From contig NZ_CANLZV010000004.1 in assembly GCF_947495665.1 (NCBI RefSeq), positions 124,001-188,000 on the forward strand: a stretch of DNA of 64,000 bases, given 5' to 3'. Source of the stretch: an uncultured Sunxiuqinia sp. (GTDB lineage: Bacteria > Bacteroidota > Bacteroidia > Bacteroidales > Prolixibacteraceae). Positions 28,414 through 36,774 of the stretch are shown here, piece by piece. Each line of letters begins with the position of its first letter. The stretch's first letter is position 1. The position numbers and the translations under genes were made by a program. The notes under the pieces are model-generated. The model ran no database searches. It saw only the letters and a program-made list of their open reading frames with translations, and was not told the origin of the DNA.

Positions 28414-28887
28414 TTAATCTCCAGCAAGCGAGGAAAGCGTCTGTCGCATCAGCAAGGCATCGCTGCCATCCTGGTAATAGTTTTTCCGTCTGCCAGTATG
28501 CTCAAATCCCCAGTTTCGATACAGCTGAATGGCCCCAGTATTGTGTTCGCTCACTTCCAAAAACAGGAATATTTTCCCACTCTCTTGCGCCACCTGAACC
28601 GCTTTCTCCAACAAGCGCCGGGCATATTGCTTCCCCCGGAACGCAGGAGCCACAGCCAAAGAGTAAACCCGCAAACCCAGGCTATTCTTTCGTTTGAGCA
28701 GAACGATAAAACCAGCGATCTGACTTTGCTCGGTCAGCACCAAAAAATCGCCGGAAGCACGGCTTAGCAGATAGAGTATCTGGCGGCGCGAAAAGCATTC
28801 GGCAGCAAAACACACTTGCTCCAACCGAACAAGCTCATCCAGATCGGTCTTTACAGCAAGCCTTATGGTATACTCACTTGCTTTCAT
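28414..28887 (-). CDS. GNAT family N-acetyltransferase
   Basis: This 157-residue protein has the acetyl-CoA-binding core of the GNAT fold: VYSLAVAPAFRGKQYARRLL, with the R/Q-x-x-G/A-x loop slightly altered (RGKQYA). This is followed by LFLEVSEHNTGAIQLYRNWGFEHTGRRKNYY, close to RimI-type protein acetyltransferases. The substrate is unknown. Its start codon overlaps the stop of the RimK-like gene (TAATG), so translation is probably coupled and the pair may modify the same target. Confidence 0.85.
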   Translation of the reverse strand: MKASEYTIRLAVKTDLDELVRLEQVCFAAECFSRRQILYLLSRASGDFLVLTEQSQIAGFIVLLKRKNSLGLRVYSLAVAPAFRGKQYARRLLEKAVQVAQESGKIFLFLEVSEHNTGAIQLYRNWGFEHTGRRKNYYQDGSDALLMRQTLSSLAGD

Positions 28888-30356
28888 TAGCGGCGTTTTT
28901 GTTCCAGCCGGTCTAAAAACTCACGCAGAATCAGGCGATACAACTCATCGCCCAGGATAGCATCTTCTACGCCCTGATCAATCGAAGGATTGTCGTTGAC
29001 TTCAATCACTACCGACCGACCATCAATTTCTTTTAAGTCGACCCCATACAAACCTTTTCCAATCAGCGAGGCTGCTTTTACAGCATTCCGAACCACATGC
29101 TTGGGAACCTTGCCGATGGGTACCGACTCAAAAGCACCCGAGCGCGTTTTACCATTATCCTGGTGGTTGTAAATTTGCCAGTGTCCCCGTGCCATAAAAT
29201 ACTTGCAGGCATACAGCGCCTCGCCATTCAACAAGCCAATGCGCCAGTCGAAACGGGTTGGCATAAATTCCTGGGCCAGAAATACCGAAGACTTTTCTGA
29301 CAACAGTTCCAGTGCCTTGCCGTATTCCTCTTCGTTGCTCACTTTATGCATGCCAACAGAAAAAGAGCCATCCGGCACTTTCAATACGATGGGGTTTCCA
29401 AGAGCCGTTTCAAGCTCATCAAAAGCAATGAGGTTATTCTTAAAAATCAGTTTGGACTTGGGCGTTGGAACACCCTCCCGCTCCAGTAGTTCTTTCAGGT
29501 ACACTTTGTTGGTACACCGAATAATGGACAGCGGATCGTCGATAACCACCATATCGGCCTGCCGTGCCTGCTGAGCCAGCCGATAAGTCAGGTGATTGAG
29601 CGCTGTGGTTTGTCGAATAAACAAAGCATCAAACTCAAGCAAGCGAATCGTGTCCTCTTCCGTAATCAGTTCGGCATTGATGTTCATTTTCCGGGCTTGC
29701 GACAAAAACTTATTCAAGGCCCCTTTATTACTGGGCGGCAACTGCTCTTCCGGATCGTGCAAAATGGCCAGATCAAAGCGGGAAGATTTGTGCGAGCGCG
29801 GCTGACGCCAGACTTTCTTATTGAATCTATCCAAAGCCTGAGCAAACAAATCCTGCTGCTCATCACTCAACTCATTCAAACTTAAAGGACGGATGGAGTC
29901 AATCTGGTTTTTGGCGCGGTTAACAAAGCATACCCGCAAAATGGGGCTTGGCAGCTGCTCAAAAACAAAATGAGCCACCTTGCTCATTTCCGGAACATTG
30001 CAGCTCCCAAAGTAAATATCAAGGGGCACCAATTCCTGCTCTGGCTGATTCAGGGATTGAATCCAGCGGTAGGTAATTTTCTGCAGGTTGTCATCCAAAC
30101 GGGCAATAGCACCACTTTCCATCCGGTTCAACACATCCACATCGGGCAACACTTTATGCCCGCGGGCCTGAGCCAGCAGCGAACAATAATAGCCTTCGGA
30201 GTGGTACTGAAGCTTCTCGCAAAGGTTTATCACCAGCAGATTCTTCTTACTTAAATGTTCATTTTGCAGATAATCTGCCGCAGTGGTAATGGCTTCCGTT
30301 TCGTAGTAAGGTTTCCATTGCGTCACTGAATCCAATAATATTAAGGTGGACTGCAT
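28887..30356 (-). CDS. RimK-like ATP-grasp ligase with an N-terminal RLAN-type domain
   Basis: This 489-residue protein has an N-terminal domain (about residues 1-190) with LVINLCEKLQYHSEGYYCSL and LDIYFGSCNVPEM, typical of the RLAN region found before RimK-like ligases. A C-terminal ATP-grasp domain follows (about 265-489): VPTPKSKLIFKNN, GNPIVLKVPDGSFSVG, FMPTRFDWRIGLLNGE and the Mg/ATP site VDLKEIDGRSVVIEVNDNP. Such ligases join an amino acid, often glutamate, to a protein or small molecule. The substrate of this RLAN-fused branch is not known to me. It is co-transcribed with the GNAT gene, which overlaps its stop codon. Confidence 0.85.
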   Translation of the reverse strand: MQSTLILLDSVTQWKPYYETEAITTAADYLQNEHLSKKNLLVINLCEKLQYHSEGYYCSLLAQARGHKVLPDVDVLNRMESGAIARLDDNLQKITYRWIQSLNQPEQELVPLDIYFGSCNVPEMSKVAHFVFEQLPSPILRVCFVNRAKNQIDSIRPLSLNELSDEQQDLFAQALDRFNKKVWRQPRSHKSSRFDLAILHDPEEQLPPSNKGALNKFLSQARKMNINAELITEEDTIRLLEFDALFIRQTTALNHLTYRLAQQARQADMVVIDDPLSIIRCTNKVYLKELLEREGVPTPKSKLIFKNNLIAFDELETALGNPIVLKVPDGSFSVGMHKVSNEEEYGKALELLSEKSSVFLAQEFMPTRFDWRIGLLNGEALYACKYFMARGHWQIYNHQDNGKTRSGAFESVPIGKVPKHVVRNAVKAASLIGKGLYGVDLKEIDGRSVVIEVNDNPSIDQGVEDAILGDELYRLILREFLDRLEQKRR

Positions 30357-30585
30357 GCGTTATTTTAGTCAAAAAAAATAAGGTTAACGGATTAAAATCC
30401 GGCGGACATCAAATGCCGCCAATCACTCTCTGCCCAAAGGCAACCCAATCTAAACAGACAACTAGGCATCAGCCAGTTGAACGGTCGGATCAGACGTCCT
30501 ATTGACAATGCAATTGTACGTAAATAAATGATTGATTATTCTTCCGCCTGCTTTAATTTCATAAAATAACGACCGGAAAATTCAG

Positions 30586-32052
30586 CTACATCATCGGGCT
30601 TAAAATACGGGCAAACGACTCCATGATTTTACGATACCGGCTCCGCTGTTTCCATTCATCCAGCAGCAACTCCTCACTGTTCTCCAGGTCATCCAAAAAC
30701 AAGGCTTCTACCTGATGCGCCATGGGTTCATCATAAATCATGGCATTCACTTCAAAATTGGTTTCAAGACTCCGAAAGTCCATATTGGCTGTTCCTACGG
30801 AAGAAAAAACACCGTCGACCACCATAAACTTGCTGTGGGTAAAACCGGGCTTATAATGAAAGATGCGCACGCCAGCTTCCATCAGCTCCTCCACATAGGA
30901 GTCGGACCCCCACTTGGGGAAAAAGGCATCCGAACGCCCGGGCAACAAAATACGAATATCGATTCCGCCAAGTGCGGCCGTTTTCATGGCATAAATAATT
31001 TCAGAGGTTGGAATAAGGTAGGGCGTGGCCAAAAACACGCGTTCGCGAGCCGATGCGATGGCCGAAAAATAAGCCTGCCCAATACTTTCCCAATCCGAAT
31101 CGGGACCACTGGACACCACTTGCATGAGCTTGCCATCTCCACCCGAAAGCTCCGGGAAATAGCGTTCTCCCTTCAGGATTTCCTTGGACACAAAATACCA
31201 GTCGGCCATGAAGATAATTTGCAACGAAATAGCCGCACCGCCGGTCACCTTCAGGTGGGTATCACGCCACAAGCCCAAATCCTGGCTTCCATGCATGTAA
31301 CGATCGGCAAAGTTCAGTCCTCCTGTAAAGCCAACTTCTCCATCAATAACAATAATTTTGCGGTGGTTCCGGTAATTCACCCGTGAAGTAAGCATGGGAA
31401 AGCGAACCCGCATAAAGCAGTCAATTTGCACACCGGCCGCCTGAAGCTCGCGAATGTATTTTTTAGGCAAACGCCAGCTGCCTACGTCGTCATAAATAAA
31501 GCGAACTTCAACGCCCTGAGTGGCTTTCCGAATCAACAACTCCTTCAGCTGGTTGCCCAGCTCATCATTTTCAACAATGTAATACTCCAGGTGAATGTGA
31601 TCCCGGGCTTGTTCGATGGCCTGAAAAATAGCCGGAAAAGTTTCGTGTCCATTCCGAAGCAAGGTCACCTCATTATCGCTGGTCAACAAAGCATTGGAGT
31701 TTGACAACATCAAGTTCATCAAGTGTCGCTTACTTACAATCTGCTCATCAAAAAGGTGCTCGTTCTCTGGCAGCAAACGCAGTTGATCCTGCGTTTCTTT
31801 CCGTAACCTCTCAAGGTAATACAAGCCCTTTTTCGAAAACATCTTTTTCTTGCGGTACTCCTGCCCAAAAAACAGGTAAATAATGATACCCGCTACCGGC
31901 AAGGTAACCAAAACCAAAACCCAGCTAATGGTTTTAATCGGACTACGATTCTCAAGAATAATGAAAACAGCGATGAAAACAACCGTTACAAAGTACAAGA
32001 TGGTAACGGTTCCCGGCGTGTATTGCCAGATTCCCTTCAAAAACTCTACCAT
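30586..32052 (-). CDS. cls: Cardiolipin synthase (phospholipase D family)
   Basis: This 488-residue membrane enzyme condenses two phosphatidylglycerol molecules to cardiolipin. Two N-terminal helices (about residues 16-34 and 42-62) precede two phospholipase D domains. The HKD motifs are complete: His230/Lys232/Asp237 in NHRKIIVIDGEVGFTGG and His406/Lys408/Asp413 in HSKFMVVDGVFSSVGT. Length and N-terminal helices match ClsA-type enzymes. It is a single gene with no evident operon partner. Confidence 0.95.
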   Translation of the reverse strand: MVEFLKGIWQYTPGTVTILYFVTVVFIAVFIILENRSPIKTISWVLVLVTLPVAGIIIYLFFGQEYRKKKMFSKKGLYYLERLRKETQDQLRLLPENEHLFDEQIVSKRHLMNLMLSNSNALLTSDNEVTLLRNGHETFPAIFQAIEQARDHIHLEYYIVENDELGNQLKELLIRKATQGVEVRFIYDDVGSWRLPKKYIRELQAAGVQIDCFMRVRFPMLTSRVNYRNHRKIIVIDGEVGFTGGLNFADRYMHGSQDLGLWRDTHLKVTGGAAISLQIIFMADWYFVSKEILKGERYFPELSGGDGKLMQVVSSGPDSDWESIGQAYFSAIASARERVFLATPYLIPTSEIIYAMKTAALGGIDIRILLPGRSDAFFPKWGSDSYVEELMEAGVRIFHYKPGFTHSKFMVVDGVFSSVGTANMDFRSLETNFEVNAMIYDEPMAHQVEALFLDDLENSEELLLDEWKQRSRYRKIMESFARILSPMM

Positions 32053-32148
32053 TCAAGAAAGATTTAAATCAATCAACTAAATTTCTGTATTTTTCACCTG
32101 ATAAACAAACCATGGCCCTTTTTCGTATAAAATTTCAAAACAGCAGCC

Positions 32149-32550
32149 ATGAAAAATTTTGCATTTATCCTTCTGGTTTTAATTTTAGCCGCTTGCGCCA
32201 GCCAGAACAACATTCAACTCAAAGAAGTGAATGCGGAGGAAGAAAACGACAGTGTCAGCTATGAATTGATTGTGTTGGATCCGGGTTTCGAGAGTTGGTA
32301 CATTACCTACAGCAAACCGTCGTGGTACCATTCTCAAAGCTATTATGAAAACTGGAACCAACAATATGTGAATGCGTGGAACTACCAAACCATTTGGCGA
32401 CACAACTCACAACTGCTCGATGGGCAAATCAACTATGATTCGCAAACAGACTACGGACTGGAAATCAACCACAAACTGTTCTACTACTTTCAATATGTAG
32501 AGCGCGTGCTGAAAATTCGAATCATTGAAAACGGGCCAAGGGCTATTTGA
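32149..32550 (+). CDS. DUF6146 family lipoprotein
   Basis: This 133-residue protein has a lipoprotein signal peptide (LLVLILAACASQ). The mature part has DPGFESWYITYSKPSWYHSQSY, then YYENWNQQYVNAWNY and INYDSQTDYGLEINHKLFYYFQYV, the aromatic-rich pattern of the Bacteroidota family DUF6146. No function is known. The stop codon lies 9 bp before an unusual 21-bp repeat array that continues in the same reading frame (see findings). Confidence 0.8.
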   Translation: MKNFAFILLVLILAACASQNNIQLKEVNAEEENDSVSYELIVLDPGFESWYITYSKPSWYHSQSYYENWNQQYVNAWNYQTIWRHNSQLLDGQINYDSQTDYGLEINHKLFYYFQYVERVLKIRIIENGPRAI

Positions 32551-32559
32551 GCGCGATCA

Positions 32560-32727
32560 GCGAATAACCATGTCAACCTAACGAAAGTCTGTTTCAACCC
32601 CACGAATAATGACTTTCCCTTAACGAACAGGCATTTGAGTTAGACGAATAATGACTTTATCGAAACGAATGGCAACTTCAATCGAACGAATAAGTACTTG
32701 AACCAAACGAATTCAACTTCCTGCATT
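32560..32727. repeat. Eight-unit 21-bp phased degenerate tandem repeat
   Basis: Eight consecutive units of exactly 21 bp start at 32560, 32581, 32602, 32623, 32644, 32665, 32686 and 32707. Each begins ACGAA (GCGAA in the first), usually ACGAAT, followed by a looser core around ACTT and an A/C-rich end. There are no indels between units. Read on the + strand in the DUF6146 frame, the units spell a heptapeptide of type Thr-Asn-x-x-Phe/Leu-Asn-x, but a stop ends unit four and no ATG opens the frame. It lies between the convergent DUF6146 and ribD genes. I cannot match it to a named repeat family. Confidence 0.85.
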
Positions 32728-32798
32728 TCCGGCCCATCCCCTTTGCAGGCAAAAGTCCCGCGATGCAATCATGGTTAGCTTGGGGCTAACATTAGCCT

Positions 32799-33845
32799 TT
32801 AAGCCGGATTGATAAAAAACTTCAGCAAGGTATCGTGCATATTTTCCGATTGGGATGGTGCTACGGGCAAACGAGGAGCGGGCACCCCTTTTACAAAAAA
32901 GGTATTCCCATAGTACACATAGGCTTCGTCCCACAAATTCTGATCGATAAACGATTGCAACAAATGCTGGCCCCCCTCAACCACCACCGACTGAATGTCG
33001 TGGTCATACAAATACGCTAAAACCTGAGGGATAACCTTCGTCTGAAAATCAATTTGCACATATTCCAGGTTGGGCTTCGATTCGACTGCTTCCTGGGTAA
33101 AAACCACCGTAGGACAGCTTCCGCTTTTCAGGTTCAGCTTTTCCGACAAGTGGTTGGTGCGATCCAAAAGCAAGCGCAAGGGCTGATTGCCATCCCACTC
33201 ACGAACGGTAAGCGAAGGATTGTCTTTCAAAGCCGTGTTGGTGCCGATTAAAATAGCAGCTTCCTCGGTCCGCTGTTTATGCACCTGCCTGCGCGAAAGC
33301 TCATTGCTAATCCAGGTGGGCTTGCCATAGGTTATTTGCGAACGGTCAATATCCAGAAATCCATCCATGGTTTGTGCCCATTTCAGAATCAGGTAAGGTC
33401 GTTTTTTCTGATGAAAGGTAAAGAAACGCCGGTTCAGCCACAGGCAGTCTTTTTCCAGCACCCCAACCGTAACCTCAATCCCGGCTTTACGCATTTTTTC
33501 AATGCCTTTGCCGGCCACTTTGGCAAACGAATCAATCGAACCAATAATCACTTTCGGAATCCGATGTTCAATAATCAAATCGGAACAGGGAGGTGTTTTA
33601 CCAAAATGCGCACAAGGCTCCAGACTCACATACAGGGTCGATGACGACAGCAAATCCTTGTTTTTCACCGAGCGAATGGCATTGACTTCAGCATGAGCTT
33701 CACCACATTGCTGATGAAAACCTTCACCAATAATTTTCCCTTCATGCACAATCACACAGCCCACCATCGGGTTTGGTGCAACATTGCCGGCACCCAAACG
33801 GGCCAGTTCCAAACACCGGTTCATGTATTTTTCAGCTGTGTTCAT
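32799..33845 (-). CDS. ribD: Bifunctional riboflavin biosynthesis deaminase/reductase
   Basis: About 348 residues. The N-terminal zinc deaminase domain (about 1-145) has HAEVNAI and PCAHFGKTPPC, which bind zinc and deaminate the pyrimidine intermediate. The C-terminal reductase domain (about 146-345; LILKWAQTMDGF, VVVEGGQHLLQSF) reduces its ribosyl chain with NADPH. I start at the ATG at 33845, which opens MNTAEKYMNRCLELA. The 15 codons upstream lie over the promoter. It is divergent from prmC, with facing, overlapping promoter boxes. Confidence 0.95.
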   Translation of the reverse strand: MNTAEKYMNRCLELARLGAGNVAPNPMVGCVIVHEGKIIGEGFHQQCGEAHAEVNAIRSVKNKDLLSSSTLYVSLEPCAHFGKTPPCSDLIIEHRIPKVIIGSIDSFAKVAGKGIEKMRKAGIEVTVGVLEKDCLWLNRRFFTFHQKKRPYLILKWAQTMDGFLDIDRSQITYGKPTWISNELSRRQVHKQRTEEAAILIGTNTALKDNPSLTVREWDGNQPLRLLLDRTNHLSEKLNLKSGSCPTVVFTQEAVESKPNLEYVQIDFQTKVIPQVLAYLYDHDIQSVVVEGGQHLLQSFIDQNLWDEAYVYYGNTFFVKGVPAPRLPVAPSQSENMHDTLLKFFINPA

Positions 33846-33856
33846 CCCAAAAAATT

Positions 33857-33897
33857 TAACTTTGCCAAAAATACAAATAAATGCAGGCAAGCATCAA
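33857..33897. promoter_or_regulatory. Overlapping divergent promoters of ribD and prmC
   Basis: On the + strand, TAACTTTG at 33857-33864 is a -7 box for prmC (ATG 33881). On the - strand, TATTTTTG at 33873-33866 is a -7 box for ribD, with a TTG at 33897-33895 spaced 21 bp from it. The two boxes are separated by a single base, so polymerase could not occupy both. Confidence 0.5.
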
Positions 33898-34732
33898 GTT
33901 TATCCGAAAAGAATTAACCGGGCTTTATCACGAAGGTGAAATTGAAAGTCTGATCCGCATCATCTTTGAAAAGCTCCGGCGCTACACGCTAAGCGACCTG
34001 ATGCTGAAAAAAGATGTCCTTTTGACGGAAGAGGAAAATCAGCAAATCCTCCAAATTGTGGCCCGGCTAAAAAAGCAGGAGCCCATTCAGTATATTTTAG
34101 GTGAAACCGAATTCTACGGACTTCCGTTCAAGGTCACCCCCAGTGTATTGATTCCCCGGCCCGAAACAGAAGAGCTGGTGGACTGGATTTTGAAATCCCG
34201 TCAAACCCAGGCTCCCCGCATTCTTGATATGGGAACCGGCAGTGGCTGTATTCCCATCAGTCTGAAAAAGCACTGGCCCGAAGCTGAGGTAATGGGCTGC
34301 GACATTTCGGAGGAGGCCCTGGATGTTGCCCGCAAAAATGCAGGACTGAACAAAACCGAAGTGGCTTTTTTTCACCTGAACATTTTAAACCCACTGCTTC
34401 CCGAGTCTTTCCCCGGTATTGACATCCTGGTTAGCAATCCGCCTTATGTTACCGATTCGGAAAAAGCAGTCATGAGCGACCTGGTTTTAAACAACGAACC
34501 GGCAAAAGCCCTGTTTGTACCCGATGAAGACCCGCTGGTTTTTTACCAGGCTTTAACCACATTTGCCCTGAAACACCTTCGGTATGGAGGCCAGCTATTC
34601 TGGGAAATCAACGAAGCTTTTGGCGAAGAATCGGTTGCTTTATTGAAAGAAAACGGTTTTTCAAACGTTACCTTAAGAAAAGATATAAACGGAAAGAACC
34701 GCATGATTTATGCGGAAAGACTCCGACCATAA
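33881..34732 (+). CDS. prmC: Release factor glutamine N5-methyltransferase
   Basis: This 283-residue enzyme methylates the GGQ glutamine of release factors 1 and 2. It has an N-terminal helical domain (1-85), then a SAM-binding Rossmann fold (ILDMGTGSGCIPISL) and the NPPY catalytic motif at 186-189 (LVSNPPYV). IPRPETEELV is also characteristic. Its substrate gene prfA is in the window but about 7 kb away. The DUF362 gene follows 10 bp later on the same strand. Confidence 0.95.
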   Translation: MQASIKFIRKELTGLYHEGEIESLIRIIFEKLRRYTLSDLMLKKDVLLTEEENQQILQIVARLKKQEPIQYILGETEFYGLPFKVTPSVLIPRPETEELVDWILKSRQTQAPRILDMGTGSGCIPISLKKHWPEAEVMGCDISEEALDVARKNAGLNKTEVAFFHLNILNPLLPESFPGIDILVSNPPYVTDSEKAVMSDLVLNNEPAKALFVPDEDPLVFYQALTTFALKHLRYGGQLFWEINEAFGEESVALLKENGFSNVTLRKDINGKNRMIYAERLRP

Positions 34733-34742
34733 AATCCCTCTT

Positions 34743-35621
34743 ATGAAACGCAGACAATTTATCACACATAGCCTTCTGGCAGCCGGCGGCTTTTGCCTTT
34801 TACCAAAAGCTTATGCAGCCACAAGCCACCCCGAGATGGTGATTTTACGAGGCGGAAGTCCGGCAGAGATGCTTGACTTGGGACTGGAAGCGCTTGGCGA
34901 CCTGGACCGGTTTATTCAGCCCGGACAAAAAATACTGGTAAAACCCACCCTCCAATGGAACCAGTCGCCCGAAAGCGGGTTAAACACCAACCCCAAATTG
35001 CTGGCCACCTTGGTCAGACGTTGCTACGAAGCAGGCTCACGGGGCGTTTTCCTGGTTGACCAAACTGAGGATAAATGGACCCAGTGCTACAAGAACAGCG
35101 GCATTGAACGAGCAGTAAAAGATGCCGGGGCCAAAATTCTGCCCGGAAACAAAGACTTCTTGTACAAAAGCGTAAACATTCCCAACGCCCAATCCATGCA
35201 ACACCCCAAGTTGCATGAGGTTTTGCAGGAAGTGGATCTGATCATCAATGTGCCGGCCGTACAAATCAGGCCAGACAACCAATATTTTGGAGCATTCCGA
35301 AACTTGGAGGGCTTAATCTGGCAAGAGTCCGGCAATCAATCTATGGCTCCGCAACAACTGCTTGACTTTCTGCACTACAAAAAGCCGAGCCTAAACATTA
35401 TGGACGCCTGCCGGGTAGCAACTCCAACAGGCTTGAAGGACTATAAAAGCCTGATTATTTCAACCGATATCGTATCAGCTGAGAGCTCTGCCGCCCAACG
35501 CCTTGGCATCAATCCGGAAAGTTTGCCCTACCTCGCACTGGCAGAACAAGCCGGTCTGGGAAAAACCAAACTTGCTCAGGAACAAATCCGGAGTATCGTG
35601 CTGAAAAACACCAAGCAATAA
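34743..35621 (+). CDS. DUF362 domain protein with twin-arginine-type signal
   Basis: About 292 residues. The N-terminus MKRRQFITHSLLAAGG, followed by FCLLPKAYA, is a Tat-like export signal, so the protein is probably exported folded. The rest matches DUF362: LDRFIQPGQKILVKPTLQWN, a central segment with PGNKDFLYKSVNIPNA, and LIINVPAVQ. DUF362 proteins often occur with iron-sulfur domains, but no cysteine cluster is present here. The function is unknown. I use the ATG at 34743; the open frame from 34710 would overlap prmC and hide the signal. It is probably co-transcribed with prmC. Confidence 0.8.
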   Translation: MKRRQFITHSLLAAGGFCLLPKAYAATSHPEMVILRGGSPAEMLDLGLEALGDLDRFIQPGQKILVKPTLQWNQSPESGLNTNPKLLATLVRRCYEAGSRGVFLVDQTEDKWTQCYKNSGIERAVKDAGAKILPGNKDFLYKSVNIPNAQSMQHPKLHEVLQEVDLIINVPAVQIRPDNQYFGAFRNLEGLIWQESGNQSMAPQQLLDFLHYKKPSLNIMDACRVATPTGLKDYKSLIISTDIVSAESSAAQRLGINPESLPYLALAEQAGLGKTKLAQEQIRSIVLKNTKQ

Positions 35622-35662
35622 ATCCTTCCCAAACGGGCTTGATTTGCTTGCTGGCTTTTCTT

Positions 35663-35670
35663 TATATTTG
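35663..35670 (+). promoter_or_regulatory. Candidate -7 box of the EEP-family gene
   Basis: TATATTTG matches TAnnTTTG, and a TTG at 35639-35641 lies 21 bp upstream. The start codon is 33 bp downstream. Confidence 0.5.
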
Positions 35671-35703
35671 TTTAAACTGTTTTATAAAACTTGAACCATC
35701 GCC

Positions 35704-36774
35704 TTGAAAAAATTTCTCAGAAATAGCATCCTGTTTTTCAACCTACTGGCCATCCTGGGACTTTTAATGAGCTACCTGTCTGTCAAAATCAGTCCGGCCA
35801 GCTGGTGGGTTGCCGCCTTTTTTGGCTTGGCCTTCCCTTATTTTTTATTGCTGAACCTGCTTTTCATTGTGCTGTGGTTATTTACCAAAACCCGCTTTGC
35901 CATTTTATCCCTGCTGGCCATTGCCGTGGGCTACACCCACCTGTCGCACTACATTCAGCTAACAGGTAAGCAAAGCACGGAAGAAGGCCTGGTTGTTTGC
36001 AGTTACAATGTGAAGAATTTTTATGGTGATATGCGCAGCAAAAAAAGCGATGTTGCCGCCAACGTATTAACACACCTTCAAAGTAAAAAGGCCGACGTAA
36101 TTTGTTTGCAGGAGTTTCGCCCATCCGGCCAAAACAGCTTTACCAAAAGGCCAACCAAAGGCAAGTTACCCGATCCCAAAAAACTGAAATATGTGCACAC
36201 CAGCAAAACAGGCTCGCTGGTTAACTATTCCAGCTTCCCCATTATTTACAAGGAAGAAGTGCACTTTGAAGCCTCGGCTAACATGATTCTGATTTCGGAC
36301 CTGAAGACCCCAACAGACACCCTTCGCCTGTTCAACTGCCACCTGGAAAGCTATCGGTTTACGGATGCTGAAATCCAGTCGCTGGACTCCATTTCGTTTA
36401 AAGAACAGGAAGAAACTTACCGCAAAGTACGGTACACCGGATCGAAGCTAAAGAAAGCTTTCATCAAACGCACCGAGCAGGCCGAAACCCTGCACCAGCT
36501 CATTGCGGCTTCTCCGCATGAAGTCATTGTTTGTGGAGATTTTAACGACACGCCCATTTCCTACACCTACGCCACGGTGGCCCAGGGACTAAAAGACGCC
36601 TTTGTTGGTTCGGGAGTTGGCATTGGGAATACCTACCTGGGCAAACTGCCCTCGTTTCGAATTGACTATATCCTGCATAGCCCCAATTATCAAAGTTACA
36701 ATTTCAAGGTTGACCGGGTGAACTACTCGGACCACTACCCCATCAGCTGCACCTTAATCAAAAGCGATCAGTAA
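35704..36774 (+). CDS. Membrane-anchored endonuclease/exonuclease/phosphatase family protein
   Basis: This 356-residue protein has two to three N-terminal helices (about residues 8-25, 31-58 and 64-82) followed by an EEP-fold domain. That domain has VCSYNVKNFYG, DVICLQEFRPS (metal-binding Glu), LFNCHLES, VCGDFNDTPISY and YSDHYPIS (catalytic His), a complete metal-dependent phosphodiesterase set. The substrate may be nucleic acid, a phospholipid or another phosphate ester. The chosen start is a TTG at 35704, because the next Met would cut the first helix. Its end overlaps the convergent DUF58 gene by 7 bp. Confidence 0.85.
   Translation: MKKFLRNSILFFNLLAILGLLMSYLSVKISPASWWVAAFFGLAFPYFLLLNLLFIVLWLFTKTRFAILSLLAIAVGYTHLSHYIQLTGKQSTEEGLVVCSYNVKNFYGDMRSKKSDVAANVLTHLQSKKADVICLQEFRPSGQNSFTKRPTKGKLPDPKKLKYVHTSKTGSLVNYSSFPIIYKEEVHFEASANMILISDLKTPTDTLRLFNCHLESYRFTDAEIQSLDSISFKEQEETYRKVRYTGSKLKKAFIKRTEQAETLHQLIAASPHEVIVCGDFNDTPISYTYATVAQGLKDAFVGSGVGIGNTYLGKLPSFRIDYILHSPNYQSYNFKVDRVNYSDHYPISCTLIKSDQ

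Noticed and set aside
30357-30585. Possible small RNA or tRNA between the RimK-like gene and cardiolipin synthase
   Set aside because: A GGCGG/CCGCC hairpin occurs, but no tRNA T-loop, no terminator run and no promoter box were found.
32560-32727. CRISPR-like array
   Set aside because: The units abut with no constant repeat plus variable spacer of CRISPR length, the constant part is only 5-6 bp, and no cas gene is near.
32713-32934. Open frame on the - strand across the ribD 3' end
   Set aside because: It is antisense or shifted to ribD, has no motif and overlaps the repeat region; treated as a shadow.
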